DNA of 64,000 bases from Mycobacterium rhizamassiliense (lineage in GTDB: Bacteria > Actinomycetota > Actinomycetes > Mycobacteriales > Mycobacteriaceae): contig NZ_LT721901.1 of the NCBI RefSeq assembly GCF_900157375.1, positions 4,607,685-4,671,684 of the forward strand, given 5' to 3'. Below the pieces are notes generated by a model. It did not search any database. It had not been told where the DNA came from and was given only the letters and a program-made list of their open reading frames with translations. Below, one piece after another: positions 1 through 8,542 of the stretch (the first letter of the stretch is position 1; each line of letters opens with the position of its first letter). A program made the translations under genes and the position numbers.

Positions 1-696
1 AGCGACTCGGTGACACTGCCCGACGCGCTCAGCTTCGAGCAGGGCGCCGCGGTGCCGGTCAACTACGCCACCGCATGGGCGGCGCTGCACGGCTACGGGT
101 CGCTGCGCGCCGGCGAGCGGGTGCTGATTCACGCCGCCGCCGGTGGCGTCGGCATCGCCGCCGTCCAATTCGCGAAGGCGGCCGGGGCGGAAGTGCACGG
201 CACCTCCTCGCCGGGGAAACACGCGAGGCTCGCTGAGCTCGGCGTCGACCGCGCGATCGACTACCGCCGCGACGGCTGGTGGAAGGGCCTGGGCCCCTAC
301 GATTTGGTCCTCGACGCGCTCGGCGGAACCTCGCTGCGGCGGTCCTACGCGCTGCTGCGGCCGGGCGGAAGGCTTGTCGGGTACGGGGTTTCGAACCTTC
401 AGGAGGGTGAGAAGCGCTCGCTGCGCCGGGCCGCGCCGCAGGCGCTGGCGATGCTGCGGGGCTTCAACCTGCTCGACCAACTCTCGGAGTCCAAGGCCGT
501 CATCGGCCTGAACATGCTGCGGCTGTGGGACGACCGCGGCACCCTGGAGCCGTGGATCAGCCCGCTCACCGAGGCGTTGCACGACGGCACCGTCTCCCCC
601 GTCGTGCACGCCGCCGTGCCGTTCGACGAGGCGCCCGCCGCGCATCGGATCCTGGCCGCGCGGGAGAACATCGGCAAGGTCGTGCTGGTGCCGTGA
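1..696 (+). CDS. fadB5: Zinc-type / quinone oxidoreductase, FadB5-like (5' partial)
   Basis: C-terminal part of a medium-chain dehydrogenase/reductase. The reading frame is open from base 1, so the N-terminal part lies outside the window. The Rossmann nucleotide-binding segment is visible as AAAGGVGIAAVQFAKAAGAEV, and the C-terminus has the family ending NIGKVVLVP. Such enzymes use NAD(P)H to reduce quinones or enoyl/keto substrates in the cytoplasm. The name FadB5 rests on family plus position: in H37Rv fadB5 lies next to lppC, as an exported PEBP gene does here. Substrate unknown. Confidence 0.8.
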   Translation, partial: SDSVTLPDALSFEQGAAVPVNYATAWAALHGYGSLRAGERVLIHAAAGGVGIAAVQFAKAAGAEVHGTSSPGKHARLAELGVDRAIDYRRDGWWKGLGPYDLVLDALGGTSLRRSYALLRPGGRLVGYGVSNLQEGEKRSLRRAAPQALAMLRGFNLLDQLSESKAVIGLNMLRLWDDRGTLEPWISPLTEALHDGTVSPVVHAAVPFDEAPAAHRILAARENIGKVVLVP

Positions 697-739
697 GCTG
701 ACGCGTTTGGGCGGCCGCGGCGCTGGCTATCTTCCCAGC

Positions 740-1183
740 ATGGCTGTCTCCGATTCCCGCGAACTCGTCATCGAGGCGACCCCCGACGAGATCATGGACG
801 TGCTGTTCGACATCGAAGCACTGCCCGAATGGTCGTCGGTCCACCAGAAGGTCGAGGTCCTCGAACGCGACGCCCAGGGGCATCCGAGCAAGTCCCGACA
901 GGTCGTCAAGATCGTGGGAGTCAGCGACGACCAGGTGCTGGCCTACACGGTGCACGACGACGGGGTGAGCTGGAAGCTGGTGAGCGCCAAACAGCAACGC
1001 GCACAAGACGCGCGGTACACGCTCACACCCGACGGCGACTCCACCCGGCTGCGATTCGATCTCTCGGTGGACCTCACGGTGCCGGTGCCCGGCTTCCTGG
1101 TCAAAAAGGGCGCCAAGGGACTGATGGACACCGCCACCAAGGGTCTGCGGAAGCGAGTGCTCGAAGTCAAAAAGGGCGGCTAG
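740..1183 (+). CDS. SRPBCC family protein (polyketide cyclase/dehydrase-like)
   Basis: 147-residue START-like protein. The N-terminus SRELVIEATPDEIMDVLFDIEALPEWSS is the classic first strand and helix of the family, and the C-terminal helix (KGAKGLMDTATKGLRKRVLEV) closes the ligand cavity. Family members bind hydrophobic ligands or act as cyclases, so the specific role is unknown. The start at ATG 740 is preferred over 707 because the upstream residues do not resemble the family. It lies 43 bp after fadB5 on the same strand and may be co-transcribed. Confidence 0.8.
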   Translation: MAVSDSRELVIEATPDEIMDVLFDIEALPEWSSVHQKVEVLERDAQGHPSKSRQVVKIVGVSDDQVLAYTVHDDGVSWKLVSAKQQRAQDARYTLTPDGDSTRLRFDLSVDLTVPVPGFLVKKGAKGLMDTATKGLRKRVLEVKKGG

Positions 1184-1224
1184 ACCGCTATCTTCTTTGC
1201 CCGCGGTTGGTCACACTGGTCGGT

Positions 1225-1749
1225 ATGAAGTACGTCGCGGCGCATCGCATCGCGGTGGCCGTCATCGGGCTGGCCTTGGCAGGCTCGGGGGTCACCAGTG
1301 CCGCGCCGGGCGCTCCCCTGACGATCAGCAGTCCCGCATTCGCCGACGGCGCGCCCATACCCTCGCTGTACACCTGCAAAGGGATGGACATGTCCCCACC
1401 TCTGACCTGGTCGGCGCCGTCGGGAGCGGCCCTCGTGGTCGACGACCCTGATGCCCCTGGCGGGATGTACATCCACTGGATTGTGGTCGGAATCGCCCCG
1501 GGTTCGGGCAGCGTCGTCGATGGCGGGACTCCACGTGGCGGGGTCACGCTGCCGAACTCCGCCGGCGAGAGTTTGTACGGCGGGCCATGTCCGCCGCCCG
1601 GTAGCGGAGCGCACCACTATCGGTTCACGTTGTATCAGCTGCCTAACGATTACCAGCTTCCCGGCGGGCTGGCAGGCGTGCAGGCCGCGCAGGCCATCGC
1701 CGGCGCCGCGACCGGACAGGCGCAGCTGACCGGAACGTTCAGCAGATAA
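1225..1749 (+). CDS. Exported YbhB/YbcL (PEBP/Raf-kinase-inhibitor-like) protein
   Basis: 174 residues with a typical signal peptide (MKYVAAHRIAVAVIGLALAG, likely cleaved near TSAAPG). The mature part is a phosphatidylethanolamine-binding-protein fold, with the family blocks YTCKGMDMSPPLTW, VVDDPDAPGG and HHYRFTLYQL. H37Rv has two such exported genes here (Rv1910c and lppC). This copy has no lipobox cysteine, so it looks secreted rather than lipidated, closer to Rv1910c. Start ATG 1225 is set by the signal peptide. Ligand unknown. Confidence 0.85.
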   Translation: MKYVAAHRIAVAVIGLALAGSGVTSAAPGAPLTISSPAFADGAPIPSLYTCKGMDMSPPLTWSAPSGAALVVDDPDAPGGMYIHWIVVGIAPGSGSVVDGGTPRGGVTLPNSAGESLYGGPCPPPGSGAHHYRFTLYQLPNDYQLPGGLAGVQAAQAIAGAATGQAQLTGTFSR

Positions 1750-1753
1750 TCGG

Positions 1754-3319
1754 CTAGCGGTCGTCCAGGATCTGATACGCGGCATTGTACCCGGGGGTGA
1801 ACGTGATGCCCGGTCCCCCATGGCATCCCGCGCCGCCGAGGTAGAGGCCGTCGATGCCGATCGGCATGTCCAGGAAGCCGGTCGGGCCGGGGCGGTTGGG
1901 CCCCATCAGGTCCGGGTGCAACAGCCCGTGGCAGAAGTCGCCCGCGGGCGCGCCGAACATCGTGTTCATGTGATAGGGCGCGAACACGATGTGGCGGATC
2001 ACGATGTCCTTGAAGTTCGGGGCGAATTTCGTGATCTTGTCGATAACGCGTTGTGCCATCTCGTTTTTCAGATGGCCGTGCTGGTCCCGGTCGACCTCGA
2101 CCGGGAAGGCGTAGGCGAACGCGCTCGCCGCGTGCTTGCCGGGCGGTGCCATGCCGGGGTCGTGTACCGACGGAATCTGCATGCCCATCGACGGGTTGTC
2201 CGGGACGAGTCCCTGCCGGCAGATCTCCCATTGCCGCTGCTGCTCCTCCGGGGTGCCGAAGATGCCGACCGACTGCTGCATGCCCTCTTCGTTGAGGAAC
2301 TCATACGGCGGCGCGAACTCGGGCAGCCCGTCCAGGGCGAAGTGGATCTGCACGAAGGAGGCGCGGTGGTCGCGGCCGGAAACCCGGGAGACCAGCTCCG
2401 CGGGAACATGTTCGGGCGCAATGAGTTCGGTGAGGGTGACGTCGGGAGACAGGTTGGACACCACGATCGGCGCCGAGATCGTCGAACCGTCGCGCAGCCG
2501 GACCCCGGTCGTCTTGCCCTTGTCGACGAGGATCTCCTCGACCTTGGTCCGGAAGCGGACCTCGCCGCCATGGGAAAGGAATAGCTCGCGCAGGCGTTCG
2601 GTGAGCGCGCCGATGCCACCCTTGAGTTTGGTCATCATCGCGGTGCTGTCGTCGGGCACCGCCAGCGCGAACGCCAAACACGCGGCGCTGCCCGGGGTGT
2701 ACGGGCCGCGGTAGGTGGAGTTGACGGCCAAAAACGCCAGCATTCCCCGCATTACGGCCTGCTTGTCCTTGTCCGGCAGGTAGCGGTCGATCACGTCCAT
2801 CGCCGAGCCGAACAGCATTTCGTGAATCGCGCGGCGTTCGGCGTCATTGGTCGCGCAGGCGTACATCTGGTCGAGGGTCTTGGGCGGCTGGCAGACGTCG
2901 AAGCGGCCCAGCGCCCGCGCGGGCGCCCGGCTCCAGCCGATCAGCTCGGCCATGCCCAGCACGGCCTCCATGCCGTGCTTCTCGTTCAGGTGTGCCATCA
3001 GCTGCATCGGGTCGCGGTAGAACACCATCGGCTCTTCGCCGTTCTCGCCGATGTTGGTCGACATCACCTCGGGTTCTATCGCGGGCAGCGTGTCGAGGCC
3101 CAGGTCTTTGGTGAGTTGGCTCGCCATCGGGAACTGCACCGAGCCGGCGATCTCGTAGCGGAAGCCGTCGATCAGCTCGACCGTGGCCGCCATGCCGCCT
3201 GCGTACGTGTTGGCCTCCAGACACACGGTGCGCAGTCCGGCGCGTTGCAGGATCGCCGCGGCGGTCAGGCCGTTGTGCCCGGCGCCCACCACGATCGCGT
3301 CATAGTCCGTCTTGCTCAT
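1754..3319 (-). CDS. FAD-dependent oxidoreductase, phytoene-desaturase-like
   Basis: 521-residue flavoprotein. The N-terminal dinucleotide-binding motif GAGHNG is at residues 12-17, followed by the LEANTYAGGMA segment typical of the CrtI/phytoene dehydrogenase-like family. The C-terminal FAD motif reads GIDGLYLGGAGCHGGPGITFTPG. The substrate is not predictable; these enzymes oxidise or saturate polyene and other lipophilic substrates. ATG 3319 is chosen because the consensus begins with MSKTDYDAIVVGAG, and the longer frame would enter the operator region. It diverges from the TetR gene at 3436, with two palindromes between them, so TetR control is likely. Confidence 0.85.
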   Translation of the reverse strand: MSKTDYDAIVVGAGHNGLTAAAILQRAGLRTVCLEANTYAGGMAATVELIDGFRYEIAGSVQFPMASQLTKDLGLDTLPAIEPEVMSTNIGENGEEPMVFYRDPMQLMAHLNEKHGMEAVLGMAELIGWSRAPARALGRFDVCQPPKTLDQMYACATNDAERRAIHEMLFGSAMDVIDRYLPDKDKQAVMRGMLAFLAVNSTYRGPYTPGSAACLAFALAVPDDSTAMMTKLKGGIGALTERLRELFLSHGGEVRFRTKVEEILVDKGKTTGVRLRDGSTISAPIVVSNLSPDVTLTELIAPEHVPAELVSRVSGRDHRASFVQIHFALDGLPEFAPPYEFLNEEGMQQSVGIFGTPEEQQRQWEICRQGLVPDNPSMGMQIPSVHDPGMAPPGKHAASAFAYAFPVEVDRDQHGHLKNEMAQRVIDKITKFAPNFKDIVIRHIVFAPYHMNTMFGAPAGDFCHGLLHPDLMGPNRPGPTGFLDMPIGIDGLYLGGAGCHGGPGITFTPGYNAAYQILDDR

Positions 3320-3361
3320 AGTCCTCGTTGTCCTCCCTGGGAATCGTGGGCGTGACAAGAA

Positions 3362-3379
3362 TATGTCAGTACTGACATA
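3362..3379. promoter_or_regulatory. Palindromic operator 1 (TetR-type)
   Basis: An 18-bp perfect palindrome, TATGTCAGTACTGACATA, in the divergent intergenic region between the FAD oxidoreductase and the TetR gene. The core GTCAGTACTGAC recurs exactly 25 bp downstream. Dimeric TetR regulators commonly bind such sites between their own gene and a divergent target. The assignment to the adjacent TetR is inference. Confidence 0.8.
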
Positions 3380-3388
3380 ATTGGAAGA

Positions 3389-3402
3389 TGTCAGTACTGA
3401 CT
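3389..3402. promoter_or_regulatory. Palindromic operator 2 (TetR-type)
   Basis: Second copy of the palindrome, TGTCAGTACTGACT, with a perfect 12-bp core at 3390-3401 identical to operator 1. Centre-to-centre spacing is 25 bp. It lies about 34 bp upstream of the chosen TetR start, where repressor binding would block transcription in that direction. Confidence 0.75.
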
Positions 3403-3435
3403 AATGCTAGGCGGCTGGGATACCATCGGCGGGAC

Positions 3436-4035
3436 ATGACCGCCCCGATGAACCGCCACGAGCTGCGCCGCCGGTCGACGCATGAGGCGCTTCGCCAGGC
3501 CGCCCTGAAGAGCTTCGCCCGCAAGGGGTTTGCGAACGTGACCGTCACGGAGTTGGCGCGCGAGGCCGGCGTCACCGAGCGGACCTTCTTCCGGCACTTC
3601 CCCACCAAGGAAGCGGTGCTGTTCCAGGATTACGAGAGCCAGCTGGAATGGCTGGCCGAGGCGCTCGCCCAGCGGCCGGCGTCTGAGTCGCTGTTCGACG
3701 CGGTGCTCGCGAGCGTTGCGGTCTTTCCACACGACCTCGAGGTGGTCCGCCAGGCGGCGACGGCGCGCACGGAACTGATCAGCGCGGAGCGCATCGCCGG
3801 TCACCTGCGGGTGGTGCAACACTCGTTCGCCGCGGTGCTGACCGAGTTCGTCAGAAACCGCAACCCGGATGCGCCGAACATCGAGTTGGGCGCCGAGGTC
3901 GCGGGGTCTGCACTGGCGGCGGCTTTGGTTGTAGCGGTGGAGAATTGGGGGCGCAACGGCTGCGTCGACGACCTCGGGGAGCTGGTGCTCGCGAGCGTGG
4001 AGCTGGTTCGCTCCGGCTTGGCGCCGCTGACCTGA
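3436..4035 (+). CDS. TetR/AcrR family transcriptional regulator
   Basis: 199 residues. The N-terminal HTH (about residues 12-60) contains FARKGFANVTVTELAREAG followed by VTERTFFRHF, a textbook TetR recognition region; the C-terminal ligand domain is unassigned. An earlier ATG at 3388 is in frame but would put operator 2 inside the coding region, so ATG 3436 is preferred. It diverges from the FAD oxidoreductase and lies upstream of the tautomerase / nitronate monooxygenase pair, so it may control the left part of the accessory block. The effector is unknown. Confidence 0.9.
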   Translation: MTAPMNRHELRRRSTHEALRQAALKSFARKGFANVTVTELAREAGVTERTFFRHFPTKEAVLFQDYESQLEWLAEALAQRPASESLFDAVLASVAVFPHDLEVVRQAATARTELISAERIAGHLRVVQHSFAAVLTEFVRNRNPDAPNIELGAEVAGSALAAALVVAVENWGRNGCVDDLGELVLASVELVRSGLAPLT

Positions 4036-4129
4036 TCCGCCGTCGTCCTCAGCCGCCGCACCCCGCCGCTTCGCCCCGGCCTAACGTCATAGCCGGGCGG
4101 ACGCCGCCCTGCTGACCGGAGGAGGGCAA

Positions 4130-4522
4130 ATGCCGCTGCTGAACATCGACCTGATCGAGGGTCGTAGCCAGTCGGAGGTTCAGGAGTTGCTCGACGCAGC
4201 CCATGACGCCGTCGTCGGGGCGTTCGCGGTGCCCCCTGGTGACCGGTATCAGGTGGTGCACACCCATCCCGCTCACGAAATCGTCGCGTGGGACACCGGT
4301 CTCGGCATCGACCGCTCGGCTCGGCTGGTGGTGGTGCAAGTGGTGAGTCGCCGGCGCACCCGGGCCATGAAGAAACGCTTCTATGAGCTGCTGGCCTCCA
4401 ATCTCGCCGAGCGATGCGGGCTGGACCCGGCCGACCTGATCGTCTCGATCACCGAAAACGGTGACGACGATTGGTCTTTCGGTCACGGCCGCGCGCAGTT
4501 CCTGACCGGGGAGCTGAAGTGA
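4130..4522 (+). CDS. Tautomerase family protein
   Basis: 130 residues with Pro2 directly after the start Met (MPLLNIDLIEGRS), the catalytic N-terminal proline of the 4-oxalocrotonate tautomerase / MIF superfamily. The length fits the long tautomerase families with two beta-alpha-beta units. It probably interconverts keto and enol forms of a small acid. A Shine-Dalgarno-like GGAGGAG lies just upstream. Its stop overlaps the GTG start of the next gene by 4 bp, so translational coupling with the nitronate monooxygenase is likely. Confidence 0.88.
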   Translation: MPLLNIDLIEGRSQSEVQELLDAAHDAVVGAFAVPPGDRYQVVHTHPAHEIVAWDTGLGIDRSARLVVVQVVSRRRTRAMKKRFYELLASNLAERCGLDPADLIVSITENGDDDWSFGHGRAQFLTGELK

Positions 4523-5475
4523 ACACCCGGCTCACCGAGTACTTCGGCATCGAGCACCCGGTCCTGCTCGCGCCGATGGCCATGGTGTCCGGGGGCCGAC
4601 TGGCAGCGGCGGTGACGGCCGCCGGCGGCCTCGGCCTGATCGGCGGTGGCTACGGCGACGCCGACTGGCTGCGGCGGGAATTCGATCAAGCGGGCACGGC
4701 GAAAGTGGGATGCGGCTTCATCACGTGGAGCCTGGCCAACAACCCCGAACTCCTCGACCAGACCCTGGAACGGACGCCGGCCGCAATCATGTTGTCGTTC
4801 GGCGACATCCGCCCGTTCGCCGAACGCATCCGTGCCGCCGGCGTTCCGCTGATCGCCCAGGCGCAGAACCTGGACCACGCGCGCCAGGCGCTGGACGCCG
4901 GCGCCGACATCGTCGTGGCGCAGGGCGGCGAGGCCGGCGGCCACGGCATGACCGTCCGGTCCACCTTCACGCTGGTGCCCGACGTCGTCGACCTGGCCGC
5001 CGCGCGCTCCCCCGAAACGCTGGTGCTGGCCGCCGGTGGGGTGGCCGACGGTCGTGGGCTTGCGGCGGCGCTGGCGCTCGGTGCCGACGGCGTGGTGGTC
5101 GGCACCCGGTTGTGGGCCAGCGCCGAGGCGTTGGTGTCGCCGCGGGCTCAGCAGCGGGCGGTCCAGGCCTGCGGTGACGACACGGTGCGGACCCGCGTGT
5201 ACGACGTTGTGCGGCAAATTGATTGGCCCGCCGACTACACCGTACGGGCGCTGCGCAGTCCGTTCCTCGATACCTGGCACGACAACGACGACGGGCTGTC
5301 GGCGGCCCTGCCCGAGGCGCTGGCCACGTTCCAGAAGGCCGTGGCGGCAGAGGACTTCGACGCCGCACCGGTCATCGTCGGCGAAGCGGCGGGGCTCGTC
5401 CGCGACGTCCGCCCGGCCGCCGACATCGTCCGCGACATGGCGCGCGATGCCGCCCGGATCCTGGGCCGGGCGTGA
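4519..5475 (+). CDS. Nitronate monooxygenase (2-nitropropane dioxygenase family)
   Basis: 318-residue FMN TIM-barrel enzyme. It has the phosphate-binding and catalytic segment QGGEAGGHGM and the C-terminal AAGGVADGRGLAAALALGADGVVVGTRL block characteristic of NMO enzymes, which oxidise alkyl nitronates. GTG 4519 is chosen since it gives MNTRLTEYFGIEHPVL and overlaps the tautomerase stop (GTGA). A second member of the family lies at 22704. The pairing with a tautomerase suggests catabolism of a nitro- or keto-acid, which is inference. Confidence 0.9.
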   Translation: MNTRLTEYFGIEHPVLLAPMAMVSGGRLAAAVTAAGGLGLIGGGYGDADWLRREFDQAGTAKVGCGFITWSLANNPELLDQTLERTPAAIMLSFGDIRPFAERIRAAGVPLIAQAQNLDHARQALDAGADIVVAQGGEAGGHGMTVRSTFTLVPDVVDLAAARSPETLVLAAGGVADGRGLAAALALGADGVVVGTRLWASAEALVSPRAQQRAVQACGDDTVRTRVYDVVRQIDWPADYTVRALRSPFLDTWHDNDDGLSAALPEALATFQKAVAAEDFDAAPVIVGEAAGLVRDVRPAADIVRDMARDAARILGRA

Positions 5476-5478
5476 CGA

Positions 5479-6192
5479 TCAGTACAGCGGTGACCAGTCC
5501 GACGTCCGCAACAGGCGGCTCTGCCACTGGTCGCGATACTTGAGCGCCTCGACCATGTAACTGCCGGGAACCCGGTGCTCGGGCGCGGTCTCGGTGGTCA
5601 GCAGGCGAACCAGCGCCGCGTAATCGTTGGCGTCCTCAATCTTCTGCCACAGCATGGCTTCTCGTCGTCGGCTGCTACCGTGCGCAACCTGAAAGCACGC
5701 CTGGATATCCAGGATTCGCATCCCGCGCGGGGCTTTGGAAAGCAGCCGGTAATAAATCTCGTCCCACATCTGGATGTAGTCGTCGAGTGGAGCGTAGGGC
5801 CAACCGGTGTCCTCCATGAACAGGCTCAGCGGATGCGTCGCGCCATCGGTGGGCACCGTCGCCAGGTCCACCGTCTGCAGCGGCGACCAGTCAACCGGCA
5901 GCAGCAGTTTGCCGATCACGCCGTGGCGCAGCCGATCCAGTTCGCGCATCCACGGATTGAGATCCCCGTTCTGCGTGCGGTGAGCGAGCCGCTCCCACGC
6001 GGCGCCGTCGCTGATCCCGGTGATGGTGACGACGTTGTACGCCATCCCGGAGCCGTGCGCGTGGTTGGTGTACCAGAGCAGCCGGGCGTCATCGTCGGCG
6101 GCCAGCGTGGGCATCCAGCCGTCCCGGTAGGCGGCCTCGAACTCCTCTTCGCGCACGCCAACCACCTTGTGGGTCTCGTGGAGGAACAGCAC
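5479..6192 (-). CDS. Conserved hypothetical, paralogue A (NIPSNAP/ABM-like?)
   Basis: 237 residues, not confidently assigned. It is a clear paralogue of the gene at 7659-8357: both share GWMPTLAA, DDARLLWY, HGSG-AY and the C-terminal block SRLLRT-WSPLY. The alternation of two similar-sized halves with Trp/Tyr-rich strands resembles a tandem dimeric alpha/beta-barrel (NIPSNAP or ABM type), but this is a guess. The start is GTG 6192 with GGGAG just upstream. It is the last gene of a minus-strand operon: paralogue B, ligase, paralogue A. Confidence 0.7.
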   Translation of the reverse strand: MLFLHETHKVVGVREEEFEAAYRDGWMPTLAADDDARLLWYTNHAHGSGMAYNVVTITGISDGAAWERLAHRTQNGDLNPWMRELDRLRHGVIGKLLLPVDWSPLQTVDLATVPTDGATHPLSLFMEDTGWPYAPLDDYIQMWDEIYYRLLSKAPRGMRILDIQACFQVAHGSSRRREAMLWQKIEDANDYAALVRLLTTETAPEHRVPGSYMVEALKYRDQWQSRLLRTSDWSPLY

Positions 6193-6208
6193 TGGAACTC
6201 CCTACATT

Positions 6209-7651
6209 TCAGACATCATTGGCGATCAGCGCGGCGATCTGGTGGCGGCTGACCTTGCCGGTATCGCTGTACGGGATCTGGTCGACGATCGCCAACCGCT
6301 CCGGCAGCTTGAAGTGGGCGATCGAATCGCGACAGTGTGAGCGCAGCTCGTCGAGCGTGACCGGGGCGTGTGCCACCACCAAGGCCCCCACCCGCTGCCC
6401 GAATTCGTCGTCGGCGATCCCGGCGACCGCGACGTCGGTGACCGCCGGATGGGAGCGCAGCGCCTCTTCCACCTCGATCGGACCGAACTTCTCTCCCCCA
6501 CGGTTGATGGTGTCGCTGAGCCGGCCGCTAGGGAAGATGTAGCCGTCGGAATCCTGGCGGCCCAGGTCGCCGGTGTGCAGCCAGCCGCCCAGCACGTTCT
6601 GGCTGGTGTTCACCCACAACTCACCCACCGTTCCGGGCTCGACGTCGACGCCGGTGGCAGGGTCCACGACTCGCACGTCAACGCCCGGTAGCGGTCGCCC
6701 GACGGATCCCGCCCGGGCGGGATCGCCGTGGTCGGCGGGCAGCAGCGTCGTGTAGGCGCCGAGGGTCTCCGTCTGGCCGAATACATTGGCGAAAGCCACC
6801 TTTGGGAACGCGGCCATCGCCCTGCGGACCAACGCGATCGGTGCGGCGGCGGCGCCGTAGGCGATGGCCACTAGCGACGTCAGATCGGTTTCGGCGAAAT
6901 CGGGATGATCGAGGATTCGTTGCAGCATGGTCGGCACCAGGAACATGGTGGCCACCCGATGCTCGGACACCAGACGTAACCACTCGCCGGCGTCGAACCG
7001 GGTCTGCACCACCAGGGTGTTGCCCGAACTGAGGCTGCCGAGCACGCCCAGGGAGCCGCCGACATGGAAGAACGGGACGCACATCATCCCGACGGTCGGG
7101 GGCGTTTCCGCGCGGAACGGCGCCGACATCCCGCTGAGCCGCGCAGCAAGCTGGCCGCTGGTGATGCTGACCGCCTTGGGCAGCCCGGTCGTGCCGCTGG
7201 TGAACAGAATCAAAGCGGCTGCGGTGTCGGGAGTTTCAGCAGTCTCGGGTACCCGCGCGGGCACGGCCGCCAGATCGGACTCCGTCACAACCGTGGTCGC
7301 CCCCGCGTCGCGCAGCCGGTCGGCGTAGGCCTGCCCTGCGACGCCGACCCCCGCGCAGTCGGCGTTCTTCAGCAGCCCGCGCAGCTCTGGCGGTGTCAGG
7401 GCCGGATTCATCAGCGCCGCCGCGGCACCGATAAGCGCCGCCGCGAGCAGTGTCGCAATGGACAACAGGCTTCCGCCGTCAACGACGGCGACCCGGTCGC
7501 CGGCCACGATGCCGCGCGCGGCCAGCACCGCAGCGCACTGCCGAACCGTCGCCGCCAGTTCGTCGTAACTGATTGCGCGCCGGTCGATGACGAGCGCGGT
7601 CCTGCCGGGATCACCGGCCGCGGCGGCGTCGAGGACTGTGCCCGTATTCAT
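6209..7651 (-). CDS. Class I adenylate-forming acyl-CoA synthetase
   Basis: 480 residues. The AMP-binding P-loop TSGTTGLPK is at residues 151-159. The acid-activation core includes NVFGQTETLGAYT and LHTGDLGRQDSDGYIFPSGR, and the C-terminal catalytic lysine lies in YSDTGKVSRHQ (Lys466). It would activate a carboxylic acid to an acyl-CoA at ATP cost; the substrate is unknown. It sits between two paralogous hypothetical genes, with gaps of 7 and 16 bp, so the three form one transcription unit. The length is slightly short for the family but all core motifs are present. Confidence 0.9.
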   Translation of the reverse strand: MNTGTVLDAAAAGDPGRTALVIDRRAISYDELAATVRQCAAVLAARGIVAGDRVAVVDGGSLLSIATLLAAALIGAAAALMNPALTPPELRGLLKNADCAGVGVAGQAYADRLRDAGATTVVTESDLAAVPARVPETAETPDTAAALILFTSGTTGLPKAVSITSGQLAARLSGMSAPFRAETPPTVGMMCVPFFHVGGSLGVLGSLSSGNTLVVQTRFDAGEWLRLVSEHRVATMFLVPTMLQRILDHPDFAETDLTSLVAIAYGAAAAPIALVRRAMAAFPKVAFANVFGQTETLGAYTTLLPADHGDPARAGSVGRPLPGVDVRVVDPATGVDVEPGTVGELWVNTSQNVLGGWLHTGDLGRQDSDGYIFPSGRLSDTINRGGEKFGPIEVEEALRSHPAVTDVAVAGIADDEFGQRVGALVVAHAPVTLDELRSHCRDSIAHFKLPERLAIVDQIPYSDTGKVSRHQIAALIANDV

Positions 7652-7658
7652 TCGCGGC

Positions 7659-8357
7659 CTAGTACAGGGGTGACCACTCGGCGGTCCGCAGCAGCCGGCT
7701 GGTCCACTGGTCGCGCAGATCCAAAGCGTCGTACATCCAAGTTCCCGGCGCGCGGTACTCGGCGGGGATATGGCTGCGCAGCAGATCGAGCAGCGCGTCC
7801 GGCCGGCTGATGCGCTGCATCAGGATCACCTCACGGCGCACGTGACTGCCCAGCGCGGGCTGAAATGCGGCGTGCATCTTCAACATCGACGACGGCTGCT
7901 CTAGGCCGCGGGCATAGACCTCACCGCAGCGGACGATGTATTCCTCGAACTTGTCCTCGTACGGCCACATGGTGTCTTCCATGTACAGCGTCATCTCGTG
8001 CTCGCGCCCATCCACCGGCACTTCGTCCAACCGCACGTCCTGCAGCGGTGACCAGGGCAGCGGCACCAGGAGCTTGGCGTCGACCTCATGGCGGAGTTCG
8101 TCGAGACCACGCATCCACTCCCGCAGGTCGCCCTTCTGGACCCGCAGCGTCAGCCGCTCCCACGCCGCCCCGTCGCGGACGGCCGTCACCGTGACGACGG
8201 TGTAGGCGGGGCCGCTGCCGTGCGCCTGATTGGAGTACCAGAGCAGGCGGGCGTCGTCGCCAGCGGCGAGCGTGGGCATCCAGCCCTCGCGGAATGCGGC
8301 TTCGAAGTCATCTTCGGCGCGACCGCGCACCGTGTGTACCTCGTGCATGAAAAGCAC
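7659..8357 (-). CDS. Conserved hypothetical, paralogue B (NIPSNAP/ABM-like?)
   Basis: 232 residues, paralogous to the gene at 5479-6192 along its whole length. The start is GTG 8357: a GGAGG Shine-Dalgarno sits a few bases upstream, and the product then begins MLFMHEVH, matching MLFLHETH of paralogue A; the longer frame from 8402 adds an unrelated extension. First gene of the operon with the ligase. Two copies bracketing one ligase suggest a two-subunit or two-step partner protein. No catalytic motif is recognised. Confidence 0.7.
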   Translation of the reverse strand: MLFMHEVHTVRGRAEDDFEAAFREGWMPTLAAGDDARLLWYSNQAHGSGPAYTVVTVTAVRDGAAWERLTLRVQKGDLREWMRGLDELRHEVDAKLLVPLPWSPLQDVRLDEVPVDGREHEMTLYMEDTMWPYEDKFEEYIVRCGEVYARGLEQPSSMLKMHAAFQPALGSHVRREVILMQRISRPDALLDLLRSHIPAEYRAPGTWMYDALDLRDQWTSRLLRTAEWSPLY

Positions 8358-8542
8358 GTCGAGTACCTCCCAATCGCGGCGGAGGGGCTGAACGCCGCCC
8401 AACGGACGTTAATCCCGAAAGTCCGGGTGGTCTATGCCGGGTCTACATATGCACAATTGCGCGTGCTGCGCGGCCTAGACAGCCGAGTTGAGAATCTGGT
8501 TTGCTCATTTCGGTACGGCCCTTACCGGACAGGAGTTCGCTG

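Noticed and set aside
8448..8466. Inverted repeat GCACAATTGCGC between the divergent paralogue B and AhpD-like genes
   Set aside because: Arms are short with mismatches; no second copy; not strong enough to call an operator.
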